From the NCBI GenBank assembly GCA_021203915.1, contig JAJQAI010000324.1, positions 1 to 8,001 of the forward strand: 8,001 nucleotides of DNA. The letters run 5' to 3'. A program made the translations under genes and the position numbers. Below, piece after piece: positions 1-7,856 of this stretch (positions are counted from its first letter, which is position 1; each line of letters starts with the position of its first letter). The stretch comes from Prevotella sp. GTDB lineage: Bacteria > Bacteroidota > Bacteroidia > Bacteroidales > Bacteroidaceae. A model generated the notes under the pieces. The model was not told the DNA's origin. It saw only the letters and a list, made by a program, of their open reading frames with translations, and made no database searches.

Positions 1-3000
1 ATAAATGCCAGTTTTGACATCATTAATTCGTTTTCCACTAAGGTCGTACTTAGGAGCATTAGAGTTATTTTCATCATCTAAAGTCACTTTATCAATACCG
101 GCAACCCAATCCTCAGAGCGGACATAGATTTTTCCAGAAGGGAAAAGTTCGGTGGTATCCCATTGTTGGGTATCTGAAGGACTTTCAGGGCTAATTTCTT
201 TAAAGGCCTCACCACTAATTGTGGCCCCACTTACATCGAAAACCTGAAAAGCTTGATCATCCTCAAGGCTTCCATTAACGTTTGCCATATTAAGGCTAAG
301 AGTTGCACCATTAATTGCGAACGCTCCGGAAACACTTAATGAATTGGATTTTGCTGTGCCCTCATCAAGATACAGTGGAATCTCTACAATACCACCAGAA
401 TTTACCGTACAGCCACCCTTTAGACTAAGTTTACTAGAGTTAACGAGTGTGTCTCCTGCATAAACAGTAGCGCCTTCTTCGATGATAACATTTCCTGAGA
501 TGCTTCCTGTTCCTTTAAGATAAGCCTCATCATAAACGGTTACTTTTCCAGTTCCAGAGTTTGTACCATTAATGATTAGACTTCCTGCTTTTACATCAGT
601 TGTTCCCGAGTAATCATTTGAGCCCGTTAGACGCCAATCACCCGTTCCTTGCTTTGTGATACTTACTGTTCCGGTATAACTTGACCCACTTAAAGACCAA
701 TTGTTTATCTTTCCTTCAAATGTCTCATCAGTATTTGCTGTTCCAACAGTCCAAGAGCAGGTAAAGTTTCTTGTATTCTTACTTGAGCCACCTATATAAG
801 TGCCACTTGTACCTGATATACCTCCAATTGTTTGATCTCCATCAGTATCCCAATTTCCTAGTTGAGCATTACCTCTTAAGTCAATTACGCAGTTTGATAA
901 ATCTCTTTTATTATCGTAAATTAGACATAGTGATGTTTTCTCCGATGAGCAAACACCATTTGCTACTAAGTGTCCTGTAAAGCCGGAGTAATCTCCGCGC
1001 AAGTATTCACGCAAGTATGGTATATTTATTTGCAAAGTTCCAGCACCAGTAACGGTATTTCTTAAGTAGCAGTTACGATTAGGAGAGAACTCTGATGTAG
1101 TATTTTCCGTTACTTCTATTGGGAAATAATAAGTCTCGTAATTCTCTGACTCTCCCGTAGTTTTAAGATGTCCGCCTGAGAATACTAATTTAGAGGAATT
1201 ACCTATCTCATTTTGAATAACATCTAAGGTACTTAAATACATTGTTCCACCTTTTAAAACAGTAGCGCCCGTATAGGTAAAGAAGTCCGGACTAGCAACG
1301 GTAAGTTGTCCCTCACCTGATAGCACAAAATTCTCCTCACCTTCAAAGGCTCCTGTCACTGTAACTGTAGAGGAACTATTTTGAATATTAAATTCCGTCT
1401 CACGAGTTATTTTTGCAGCGCGATTTGTTGATGTAGAGCCACCTGTATACTTATAAATTCCTCCATCAAATACCCAGTTCTGAGCAAATGGTAGGCTTGC
1501 ACCAATAGAGCTAGCCTGTGAACCATCTTTTAGGGAAGTTATTTCAAGTGTTCCCTCATGAAGTACTGTGGCTCCGGTATAGGTATTAGATGTTTCTAAA
1601 GTAAGAGTTCCTTTCCCAGCCTTATTTATAGAAACGCTGTCTCCCGTTATACATCCACTACCCGAAATTGTTAAATCTGCACTACCATTTACAACCACAA
1701 CAGATGGTGATACTGTCTCATTAAGTGTAATTACTTGGGTTTCTTCTGGAGCGAACAAAATCTTCTTTCCATCTTCAAATTTTTCCAAATTATTATTCCA
1801 TGAAGCACTTTCAAAGTCCCAAGTTGCACTTCCTGCGCTCCATGTAAGATCTGGCTCATATGTATCTATATCTACAATATCAGCATCGAGTGGACGGGTA
1901 TTAACCTCCGTTATAGAGCTATAATCAGAGTAACTGCCATCTGAAGAAAATGCACGTACTCTTACATTATAATATGTACCTGGCTCCATTCCTGTAACAA
2001 CGAAGGATGTTGCGTCTGCCTCAGTACGACCAACTTCAGTAAAGACGCCGTCAAGTTCCACCTCAACTATAAAGCCATCCTCTCCATATGTGTAATCACT
2101 CCATGAGATTGTCATAGTAGTAGTGGTAGATGTCTGAAGAGAAACATTTTGAGGGGCACGAAGGAAAAAGTCCCTATCCTCAACAGTTATACTATTGATA
2201 TAGTTTTCTATATTAGCATAGCCGTTAGAAGCTATTGTCATGGCATCATCAGAATTTGGATCAGTACCATTAGCTGTCTCCCACCAATCTGGCATACCAT
2301 CACCATCTGTATCTACCCTAGAGTTTCCGCCCCAAACTGTCCAAGAGCTAGGCACTCCAAAAGGAAGTGTTTCCTCGTTAGATATAAATGCGCCCTTAGT
2401 TCCAAAAGACTTTACTTCGTCAATCATATAATAGTCTACATAGTCTCTATATGGCAGTGATGCTCCCACAAAAGGTAGTAGACTATCCACTAATTCCATA
2501 GCTTCCCACTTTTCAAGCGTAGGATAACTATATGGGGTAGAAACCACATCTGCATCGGAATAGGAAGTAACTATTGAAGGGTCAAATATACCATCGGTAT
2601 TTTTATCTTGCCAATTGTCATCTACATAGCAGTGGAACTTATTATTACCACTAGTAAAGGCTTCACCTCCACCACAAGGACCATTGATAAACATATTGCT
2701 TTCTATGTTGCAATATGAACTTCCTTCAGAGTCTCCGCCCATTATATATGCACCATCCTTCCAATTGTACACCATATTGTTTACATATTGGTTGATACCC
2801 TTAACCTTATTATTTCTAGTTGAATTATCAACATATAGGTTACGATATAGGGTTATAGAGTCAGCTTGCATAAGACCTCCTGCAGAGTGATCCATTAGAC
2901 CTTGTCCTATCAGGCAATTAGAAAGTGTTATTTGCTGAAGATCTCCCTTACCATCGGGATTAATGGAAAAGTTTTCATCCAGTCCCCAAGCAAACGAGCA

Positions 3001-3114
3001 ATGGTCAAATATCATATTGGTGCCATTAGCTACACCAGCACAATCTTTTCCAGATGTTCCTCCATGACCCATACGGAATCGCATATATCTAACTATAATA
3101 TTTTTTGCTCCAGA
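1..3114 (-). CDS. Pectate lyase (PL1), main part after frameshift: PL1 domain, FnIII, autotransporter-type repeats, sorting tail; 3' end cut by window
   Basis: This is the bulk of a secreted pectate lyase. I translated all 1,038 codons from 3114 to 1 and found no stop. Numbering the protein from the ATG at 3443 and joining the two frames, these are residues 111-1148. The PL1 beta-helix continues to about residue 370, with [10 protein letters not shown] (111-120), [13 protein letters not shown] (145-157) and a TRNNKVKG motif (209-216). A Ca-loop, [12 protein letters not shown] (378-389), follows; this is common after the PL1 domain in Bacteroidota. Next come a fibronectin III domain (about 430-519), beta-strand repeats related to those of autotransporter passenger domains (about 600-960), and a tail with YDLSGKRI and GIY near residue 1148, resembling T9SS sorting tails. 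That tail implies the stop lies only a few tens of bases beyond the left edge. The inferred role is cleavage of homogalacturonan at the cell surface or outside the cell. Membership of PL1 is secure; exact substrate and activity are not. Confidence 0.88.
571..660 (-). repeat. Autotransporter-associated beta-strand repeat 3
   Basis: Residues about 929-958 read [19 protein letters not shown], then [11 protein letters not shown]. This matches the G-x-G-x-W/T-x-L-T-G-x-N-x-Y-S-G-x-T-x-V-x-x-G-x-L pattern. It is followed by a run of GTGKVTV / [11 protein letters not shown] / [10 protein letters not shown], which is the usual continuation of such parallel beta-helix stalks. Confidence 0.72.
955..1053 (-). 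repeat. Possible degenerate beta-strand repeat
   Basis: Residues about 798-830 contain [17 protein letters not shown], then [15 protein letters not shown]. The GAGTL start and the YSGFTG turn match the repeat pattern, but the middle is longer than in the other copies, so I treat it as a degenerate copy. Confidence 0.5.
1234..1323 (-). repeat. Autotransporter-associated beta-strand repeat 2
   Basis: Residues about 708-737 read [19 protein letters not shown], then [11 protein letters not shown]. The YTGATVL-x-x-G-T core is nearly identical to that of repeat 1, at protein level, about 100 residues further on. Confidence 0.7.
1540..1629 (-). repeat. Autotransporter-associated beta-strand repeat 1
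   Basis: Residues about 606-635 read [19 protein letters not shown], then [11 protein letters not shown]. This fits the pattern G-x-G-T-L-T-L ... N-T-Y-T-G-x-T ... G-T-L known from passenger domains of autotransporters and other large surface proteins. Of the copies here it is the closest to the family pattern. Confidence 0.75.
1888..2157 (-). other. Fibronectin type III domain within the pectate lyase
   Basis: Residues about 430-519 begin [10 protein letters not shown] and contain [18 protein letters not shown], then a strand pair ending in [13 protein letters not shown] and the last strand up to EVNTRP. The conserved Trp of strand B and the Tyr/Val-rich strand F pattern are typical of FnIII domains in secreted bacterial carbohydrate enzymes. 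It probably acts as a spacer between the catalytic beta-helix and the repeat region. Confidence 0.75.
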
Positions 3115-3443
3115 AAATACACATCACCATAAACAGTTATTCCCTCACCTGGTGCTGTTTGTCCAGCAACGTAAAGGTTAGCAGAAAAAACTAACCTAGA
3201 GGATATCTTAATTACTCCTGCAACATCAAATACTATAATACGATTTGATGAGCTAATAGCATCGCGAAGCGAACCCGTTCCACTATCATTTAAGTTTGTT
3301 ACATGATAGACTTTACCTGTACGTCCACCGGTAGCAAAACGTCCCCAACCTTGAGCTTCTGGGAAGGCTAGTTGCTGCGAAAAAGCAGCTATTGGACAAA
3401 AGACAAGGACTAGGAAAATTATTATTTTAAAATGTTTTTTCAT
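3093..3443 (-). CDS. Pectate lyase (PL1), N-terminal fragment before frameshift
   Basis: This is the 5' part of the PL1 gene, which stops at TAG 3093-3095 because of a frameshift (116 codons). I chose the ATG at 3443 over the upstream in-frame GTG at 3467. From 3443 the protein begins [15 protein letters not shown], a clean signal peptide with likely cleavage after AAFS (residue 22). The mature start, [17 protein letters not shown], is the classic opening of Bacteroidota PL1 pectate lyases. It is followed by [19 protein letters not shown] and [14 protein letters not shown]. After YF (residue 110) the sequence leaves the family pattern, and the next family motif, SGAKN, appears in the neighbouring frame. 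The gene begins 56 nt after the PL4 lyase stop, so the two are probably co-transcribed. Alone, this fragment could not form an active beta-helix. Confidence 0.85.
   Translation of the reverse strand: MKKHFKIIIFLVLVFCPIAAFSQQLAFPEAQGWGRFATGGRTGKVYHVTNLNDSGTGSLRDAISSSNRIIVFDVAGVIKISSRLVFSANLYVAGQTAPGEGITVYGDVYFLEQKIL
3114..3117 (-). other. Frameshift site in the pectate lyase gene (short T-run)
   Basis: On the coding strand the sequence reads GTG TAT TTT CTG GAG. Adding one T to the TTTT run gives GTG TAT TTT TCT GGA GCA AAA AAT, which restores the family sequence F-S-G-A-K-N. The downstream frame has a TGA at 3124-3126 and the upstream frame a TAG at 3093-3095, so the shift must fall between these points. 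The nearby A6 run (3101-3106) is a less good site, because correcting there gives F-L-E-Q-K-N instead of the family's S-G-A-x-N. It may be a real one-base deletion, a sequencing or assembly error, or slippage of tRNA-Phe on the T-run. Confidence 0.85.
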
Positions 3444-3499
3444 AGTTAAAGGTTGTTTGTTCCCCACTTTTTTTGAAATGGCTTTTTTTATAGGCTTTT
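3444..3499. other. Short spacer between the two lyase genes
   Basis: This 56-nt AT-rich gap contains a direct repeat on the plus strand (GGCTTTTTTT, then GGCTTTTTT, at about 3480-3501). I see no convincing terminator or promoter, so co-transcription of the PL4 and PL1 genes is the simplest reading. Confidence 0.4.
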
Positions 3500-5398
3500 T
3501 TAAAGGACAATCTTTCCTGTCTTAGAACCCTTACGATAGATGTAAATTCCTTTTAATCCTGTTTCTTCGAAACTATCAAAAGTGCCCATCTTTATACCGC
3601 TAAGAGAGTATATCTCTATCTTAGATGTGTTCTCATCCTTTGAAAGAATAGAAATTCCCGTTACTACCTCACCTGCTTCTAATTTTATGCAGTCATATTG
3701 GAAACCACCCTTGCTTTTTCCGCTCATTGTTAAATCAACAGTGTTAGTGCCAGTGTGAAGATATGATGCAGGGAAGCTAAAGGATGAAAGAGAATGTCTT
3801 CCAGAAAGTATTGTAGAGCGACGAATACCTCCATCATCATAACCGGAAATCTTACCTACATTCTCTCCGTTAACATAAACAGTTACTGATGGAGAATTGG
3901 ATGATCCAGCAAGTGAGAAAGTTATTAGAGCATCACCCGAATATTCTTGGTCTAAATCAAATTCTATAGTCCAAGTACCAGACTGAGTTTGGGCATACCA
4001 CCAATCAACCGTTGGGTCACTCTCACCAATCTTATAAGTAAGGTTAGCTGGTACCCAATCCCAAGTGCCATAAGCTCTAATGCTATCGCTTAAGTGGAAG
4101 CCATCAGCCAAGCGATTATTTTCTCCTATCATCCAAAGTCTATGCTCTAAACATGTAGGAGTCCAGTCTATAGTTCCTAAGTCAACATTCTCGCTATCAA
4201 TGACTATATCCTCAACTTGAAGTTCATCGGTAACATCATATTTGGTTGCCCAGCCATAAAGAGTATATTCACCCTTACGAACATTCTTAATCTCAAAGTC
4301 TCCATTTTTATCAGTTTTACCCCAGAAAATATAACTCTTTCCTTGAGTATAAGGATCTGAACCGGGTTCAGCTAGTACCATTTGCACATCCTGATTAGTT
4401 TGCCATGTAGTTACATTAAGATGACCTTTAACTGTTGCGCGGTCAAGCGGATAAAGGTCGTTAGAGAACCACTCAAATGGCCAAGCCTCTTGTTGTTCAT
4501 GCGCTTCACGTTTAGCATCAGCAACTAATTCTTCATAAGAATCTGCTCTATTTATATAAATGAACATTGGTCCATATATTTTCTTTTCTTGCTCTCCAAA
4601 ATATTGTGCAGATGCACCAAAGTGCTCACCTTGAAGCATTTGTATTGTTATTGGAGACTTACTTGTAGCATGAGCAGTAAGCTCTTGACGCATTGGACCA
4701 CCATTTACATACTCATGACTGCAAGCAATATTCCAGACGCCTGTTGGTCTAGAAGAAGAATTCATAAGACCATGCACACTATCATTAACTATATATTGTC
4801 CCCAATCGTACTTAGTATAGATGGAACCATCTGAAAGACGGTAAGTAGCATCTTGTATTTCGTTCTTTTCAGCTGTTGACATTTCATCATTAGATGGTAT
4901 AGTACCATAGATTTTGTCATCAACATATCCATTAAGGAATTGTGAACCTAAGCGGGTACATACACGAACTTCTTGAAGTTTCTTTTTTGCTGAGGCTTCA
5001 GTACCATTAAGAACCACATAGGTATAAAAACCGCTATCTCCTGTGCGAAGTATATAACCTTGATCAAATTGCAGATTAGCAGATGTGTTTCTATAAAGAA
5101 CCTCGCAATAATCCTCTTCCTCTCTAACGACCACCAATTCTGAAGGACTAAGTGAAAGGTTTCCATCATCACCTGTATAATCAAAGTAAACACCATTGCT
5201 AGAAAGCACATTAAGATTACCACTCTCTGTTAATCTAAAGTTGGACATACGTCCACTTGTATCTATTGTGAACTGTACCTTGTCGTTTTTCATCGTCACT
5301 TGTCTTCCACTTTGCGTTAGGGTTACTTGCGCAGAGATAGAAGCCGATACAAGAAGAAATGTAATTCCAAGTAAAAATTTTGTTTTCATAAGATTCAT
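3500..5398 (-). CDS. Rhamnogalacturonan lyase, polysaccharide lyase family 4 (secreted)
   Basis: This 632-aa enzyme is expected to cleave the rhamnose-galacturonate backbone of rhamnogalacturonan-I by beta-elimination, outside the cytoplasm. A signal peptide spans residues 1-23 ([17 protein letters not shown], then Q). The catalytic beta-sandwich (about 24-310) has [15 protein letters not shown] (196-210) and [19 protein letters not shown] (222-240), close to plant and bacterial PL4 enzymes. A carboxypeptidase-regulatory/FnIII-like domain II follows (about 318-400; [19 protein letters not shown]). A CBM-like domain III runs from about 412 to 574. The catalytic Lys/His pair known for the family cannot be assigned with certainty; K196, H209, H228 and H243 are candidates. 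The last 40 residues ([12 protein letters not shown] ... GIYIYRKG) resemble a T9SS type A sorting tail. The start is at 5398; an in-frame ATG at 5389 gives nearly the same signal peptide. The length fits a complete three-domain PL4 plus tail. Confidence 0.9.
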   Translation of the reverse strand: MNLMKTKFLLGITFLLVSASISAQVTLTQSGRQVTMKNDKVQFTIDTSGRMSNFRLTESGNLNVLSSNGVYFDYTGDDGNLSLSPSELVVVREEEDYCEVLYRNTSANLQFDQGYILRTGDSGFYTYVVLNGTEASAKKKLQEVRVCTRLGSQFLNGYVDDKIYGTIPSNDEMSTAEKNEIQDATYRLSDGSIYTKYDWGQYIVNDSVHGLMNSSSRPTGVWNIACSHEYVNGGPMRQELTAHATSKSPITIQMLQGEHFGASAQYFGEQEKKIYGPMFIYINRADSYEELVADAKREAHEQQEAWPFEWFSNDLYPLDRATVKGHLNVTTWQTNQDVQMVLAEPGSDPYTQGKSYIFWGKTDKNGDFEIKNVRKGEYTLYGWATKYDVTDELQVEDIVIDSENVDLGTIDWTPTCLEHRLWMIGENNRLADGFHLSDSIRAYGTWDWVPANLTYKIGESDPTVDWWYAQTQSGTWTIEFDLDQEYSGDALITFSLAGSSNSPSVTVYVNGENVGKISGYDDGGIRRSTILSGRHSLSSFSFPASYLHTGTNTVDLTMSGKSKGGFQYDCIKLEAGEVVTGISILSKDENTSKIEIYSLSGIKMGTFDSFEETGLKGIYIYRKGSKTGKIVL

Positions 5399-5450
5399 AT
5401 TTTATTTTTTAGTTATTTCTACATATTGCTACAAAAAACATTCCAAAAGG

Positions 5451-5458
5451 CAAATTTA
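5451..5458 (-). promoter_or_regulatory. Possible Bacteroides-type -7 promoter box for the lyase genes
   Basis: The minus strand reads TAAATTTG, an exact fit to the Bacteroides -7 consensus TAnnTTTG, 52 nt before the PL4 start codon. It would give a leader of about 45 nt. No clear TTG-type -33 element lies at the expected distance upstream, so this is only a candidate. Confidence 0.35.
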
Positions 5459-5468
5459 AAAAACTTCT

Positions 5469-5524
5469 CTTTTCTTTTTATAAGATTTGATATAATTTAA
5501 CTTCAAACACAGGGAAAAAGAAAG
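5469..5524. repeat. Imperfect nested inverted repeat
   Basis: On the plus strand the outer arms are CTTTTCTTTTT (5469-5479) and AAAAAGAAAG (5515-5524). The inner arms are TTTGA (5486-5490) and TCAAA (5503-5507). It lies just upstream of the possible promoter box. The stems are AT-rich and there is no GC-rich stem with a T-tail, so it is not a standard terminator. It could be a weak operator or chance in AT-rich DNA. Confidence 0.25.
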
Positions 5525-5546
5525 CTACGACCCCTCTTAAATAAAA

Positions 5547-6467
5547 TTACTTAGGGGCTTTGGGATCAACATATCTCCCATCCTTTTTTAAGGGCTCCAC
5601 ATGAATGGTTATATATGTACCCATTCCAAAATGTCCTCGAAGAAGATCCTCAATCTCAGATGCTCTTTTGTGCGCCTCATAAAGGGAGAAATCCCCTGAC
5701 ATACGAACGTGCATCTCAATTGCTACATTACTGCCTATTCGACGCGTTCTAAGATGATGTATCTCACTTACGCCCTTTTCGCTTTCAGCTAAAAATTTTA
5801 TTTGCTTTTTAATATCATCAGAAAGGCTCTTTTCAAGTAGTTCATCTGAGGCTTGACGTATAAGTTTCCATGCTGCCCTAATTACAAAAATACTTACAAC
5901 GATTGCAGCTAGTGGGTCAAGCACTGTCCACTTGTTACCAAGTAAGATGGCTCCACCTATACCTAAAGAGGTACCTATTGAGGAAAAGGCATCACTTCTA
6001 TGATGCCATGCGTTAGCTATAAGGGCACGTGAGTCAAGACGCTTACCCACTCTTATTGTAAATCTATAAGCAAATTCCTTTAATGCTATACTTAGTAAAG
6101 CTCCAATAAATACAAAAACACTTGGCCGTGAGATTATCCCACCTTTAAGCACATCTATTATCTTCTCTAGACCAGAATATAAAATCATGACGCCGGCGAT
6201 AAGTAGCCCTAGGCCAACTAGCGATGTGGCTAAAGTTTCATACTTACCATGGCCATAATCATGGTCCTCATCCTCAGGGCGACTGCCAAGACGAACAAAT
6301 ATTATTACTATGGCATCGGAAATAAGATCGGACAAAGAGTGAACTGCATCTGCAATCATAGCAGAGGAATGTCCAAAAACACCTAGCAAGAACTTTAGGA
6401 TGACCAAAAAAACATTGATAAGGCTACCTAAAAGGGTTGTTTTGTAAATCTCTTTGTTGCGACTCAT
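5547..6467 (-). CDS. Cation diffusion facilitator (CDF) family metal exporter, probably zinc
   Basis: This 306-aa inner-membrane protein would exchange divalent metal ions, most likely Zn2+, for protons. It has the normal CDF layout of six TM segments followed by a cytosolic dimer domain (about 206-295). The transport site is H43 and D47 in TM2 (DAVHSLSD) plus H155 and D159 in TM5 (AWHHRSD). These align with D45, D49, H153 and D157 of E. coli YiiP. The His in place of the first Asp gives the HD-HD set associated with zinc preference in ZnT proteins. The loop site is also present: D66, H69 and H73 in EDEDHDYGHGK match YiiP D68, H71 and H75. The cytosolic ligands H237 (HHLRTR), H253, H266 and H289 (IHVEP) are kept, with E291 where YiiP has D285. 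The gene starts 47 nt after the AmpG-like permease stop, so it is probably in that operon. Metal specificity is inferred. Confidence 0.93.
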   Translation of the reverse strand: MSRNKEIYKTTLLGSLINVFLVILKFLLGVFGHSSAMIADAVHSLSDLISDAIVIIFVRLGSRPEDEDHDYGHGKYETLATSLVGLGLLIAGVMILYSGLEKIIDVLKGGIISRPSVFVFIGALLSIALKEFAYRFTIRVGKRLDSRALIANAWHHRSDAFSSIGTSLGIGGAILLGNKWTVLDPLAAIVVSIFVIRAAWKLIRQASDELLEKSLSDDIKKQIKFLAESEKGVSEIHHLRTRRIGSNVAIEMHVRMSGDFSLYEAHKRASEIEDLLRGHFGMGTYITIHVEPLKKDGRYVDPKAPK

Positions 6468-6514
6468 AAAAAAGGAAAAACTATCAAAAGTTAACTATCT
6501 ATAGAAGGGCTTAT
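6468..6514 (-). other. Short spacer between permease and CDF genes
   Basis: This 47-nt spacer carries two GATAGTT direct copies on the coding strand and an AT palindrome (CTATAGATAG, approximate). I see no hairpin with a T-tail and no clear promoter, so read-through from the permease gene into the CDF gene is likely. Confidence 0.35.
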
Positions 6515-7843
6515 TTATTCTTCCTCTTCGCTAGTAGAAAGAGTTTCATGCTTTTTACCAAACTCAGGATCAATATCGATGAATGCCGTAACAATAAAGG
6601 TAATCGTGCACAAAATAACAACGATAATAAAGAACCAAAAATAGCCTACAGCCTCTTGAAGATATCCCGCTACTAAGCCTGGTAACATCATAGAAAGCGC
6701 CATTAAAGCCGTACACAGGGCATAATGCGAAGTTTTATATTCACCTTGACTATAATAAATTAGATATAGCATATAAGCCGTGAAGCCAAAGCCATAACCA
6801 AATTGTTCAATAAATACACAAACGTTTACAACGAGCAGGCTCGAGGGCATAACACCGCTTAGGTAAACATATACAAGATCCGGTAAGGTGATAGCACATA
6901 CCATTGGCCAAAGCCATTTTTTAAGACCATCATGAGAGGCTACAATACCTCCTAAAATTCCACCTAAAGTAAGGCCAACAACACCTACAGTTCCTTGCAC
7001 AAGACCATATTCAGCAGGAGAAAGTCCTAGTCCACCAGAAGAGGTACTATCGATAAGGAACAGTGAAGATACTTTTACTAGCAAGCCCTCTGGCATCCTA
7101 TAAAGTAGCATAAATAAAAAGGCTATTATAGCTGGCTTAAAAGGAAACTTAGTAAAGAAAGTAACTATGGATTCTTTAAGGCCTTTTAAGATATCTCTAG
7201 AGTTTAGGCTTGATTTACCTTTTGAGGTTTCAACGCGTGGCAAAGCTACATTGTGCCAAAGCCATATAGCAATAAAAAGACCTGCAACACCATAGAACAT
7301 TAGACTCCAAGAATATCTTATACTTCCACGGAAGATTACTTGTAGATTGCCGGCAATCATAACCAAAACGCCTTGACCAAAAATAGTGGCAAAACGATAG
7401 AAAGTGCTACGTATTCCTACGAAAAGCGCTTGGCGGTGTTCGTCAAGACCTAGCATGTAAAAACCATCTGCTGCTATATCATGAGTAGCAGAACTAAAGG
7501 CCATAATCCAAAAGCAAAATAGTGTCCCTTGAAGCCAAAAAGAAGTCGGAATAGTAAAAGCTACACCTCCTAAAGATGCTCCAATTAGAAGCTGCATAGC
7601 CAGTATCCACCACCTTTTTGTCTTTATAACATCAACAAAGGGACTCCATAGGGGTTTTATAACCCAAGGAAGATAAAGCCATGAGGTATAAAAGGTAATC
7701 TCTGCATTTGTTAGTCCTAACTGTTTATATAAAACTAGCGAGATTATCATAACAGCAACATAAGGAAGCCCCTCCCCAAAATATAAGGTCGGCACCCAAC
7801 TCCAAGGTGATGAACTAATTTTATTTAGTGTTCTTAGCTTCAT
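6515..7843 (-). CDS. AmpG-like MFS permease (probable muropeptide importer)
   Basis: This 442-aa protein has about 12 hydrophobic segments and belongs to the major facilitator superfamily. Landmarks resemble the AmpG / acetyl-CoA transporter branch: YFGEGLPY (21-28), KPLWSPFVDVIKTKR (63-77, an MFS motif A variant), SATHDIAADGFYM (118-130; AmpG proteins have SATQDIxxDAY here), FGYGFGFTAYM (348-358) and YKTSHYALCTALMAL (369-383; AmpG-type TxxQYAL). AmpG imports anhydro-muropeptides released during peptidoglycan turnover. The gene lies 13 nt downstream of a SpoIID-domain gene, whose family acts on peptidoglycan, which supports this role. The C-terminus is acidic (STSEEEEE). The ATG at 7843 is preceded by A-rich DNA and no better start is visible. 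The substrate is inferred from family and context; another sugar-peptide or solute is possible. Confidence 0.82.
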   Translation of the reverse strand: MKLRTLNKISSSPWSWVPTLYFGEGLPYVAVMIISLVLYKQLGLTNAEITFYTSWLYLPWVIKPLWSPFVDVIKTKRWWILAMQLLIGASLGGVAFTIPTSFWLQGTLFCFWIMAFSSATHDIAADGFYMLGLDEHRQALFVGIRSTFYRFATIFGQGVLVMIAGNLQVIFRGSIRYSWSLMFYGVAGLFIAIWLWHNVALPRVETSKGKSSLNSRDILKGLKESIVTFFTKFPFKPAIIAFLFMLLYRMPEGLLVKVSSLFLIDSTSSGGLGLSPAEYGLVQGTVGVVGLTLGGILGGIVASHDGLKKWLWPMVCAITLPDLVYVYLSGVMPSSLLVVNVCVFIEQFGYGFGFTAYMLYLIYYSQGEYKTSHYALCTALMALSMMLPGLVAGYLQEAVGYFWFFIIVVILCTITFIVTAFIDIDPEFGKKHETLSTSEEEE

Positions 7844-7856
7844 AAAGTTGCTTTTT

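Larger units (their letters stand above)
5399..5546 (-). other. Intergenic region between CDF exporter and PL4 lyase genes
   Basis: This 148-nt AT-rich spacer is the widest gap in the window and the natural boundary between the cell-wall/metal genes and the pectinase genes. It holds a possible promoter box and an imperfect inverted repeat, described separately. I see no RNA gene or small ORF in it. Confidence 0.6.

Noticed and set aside
571..1629. DNA-level tandem repeat or CRISPR-like array in the left region
   Set aside because: The repeats are visible only in the protein, are unevenly spaced and differ in DNA sequence; they are structural beta-strand repeats.
2149..2460. Plus-strand open frame of about 100 codons, with others at 771-980, 2240-2431, 2684-2890 and 2902-3132
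   Set aside because: They lie opposite the continuous pectate lyase frame, have no family motifs, and their sequences are biased as expected for antisense shadows.
3101..3106. The A6 run on the coding strand as the site of the frameshift
   Set aside because: Correcting here gives YFLEQKN, whereas correcting at the T-run gives YFSGAKN, which fits the PL1 family pattern.
3444..3467. Upstream in-frame GTG start for the pectate lyase (adds 8 residues)
   Set aside because: The ATG at 3443 begins directly with a Lys-Lys signal peptide, while the GTG would put a polar MGNKQPLT stretch before it; no ribosome-binding site favours the GTG.
4948..5223. Open frames overlapping the PL4 gene (4948-5223 minus; 4589-4834 and 5196-5459 plus)
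   Set aside because: They overlap a complete, well-recognised PL4 lyase in other frames and resemble no known protein.
5499..5546. Rho-independent terminator after the CDF gene
   Set aside because: The only local pairings are AT-rich or a few G/C bases with a long loop, and no T-tail follows on the minus strand.
6480..6500. Promoter just before the CDF gene (TTAACTTTTG)
   Set aside because: It misses the TAnnTTTG spacing by one base and there is no -33 element; read-through from the permease gene is simpler.
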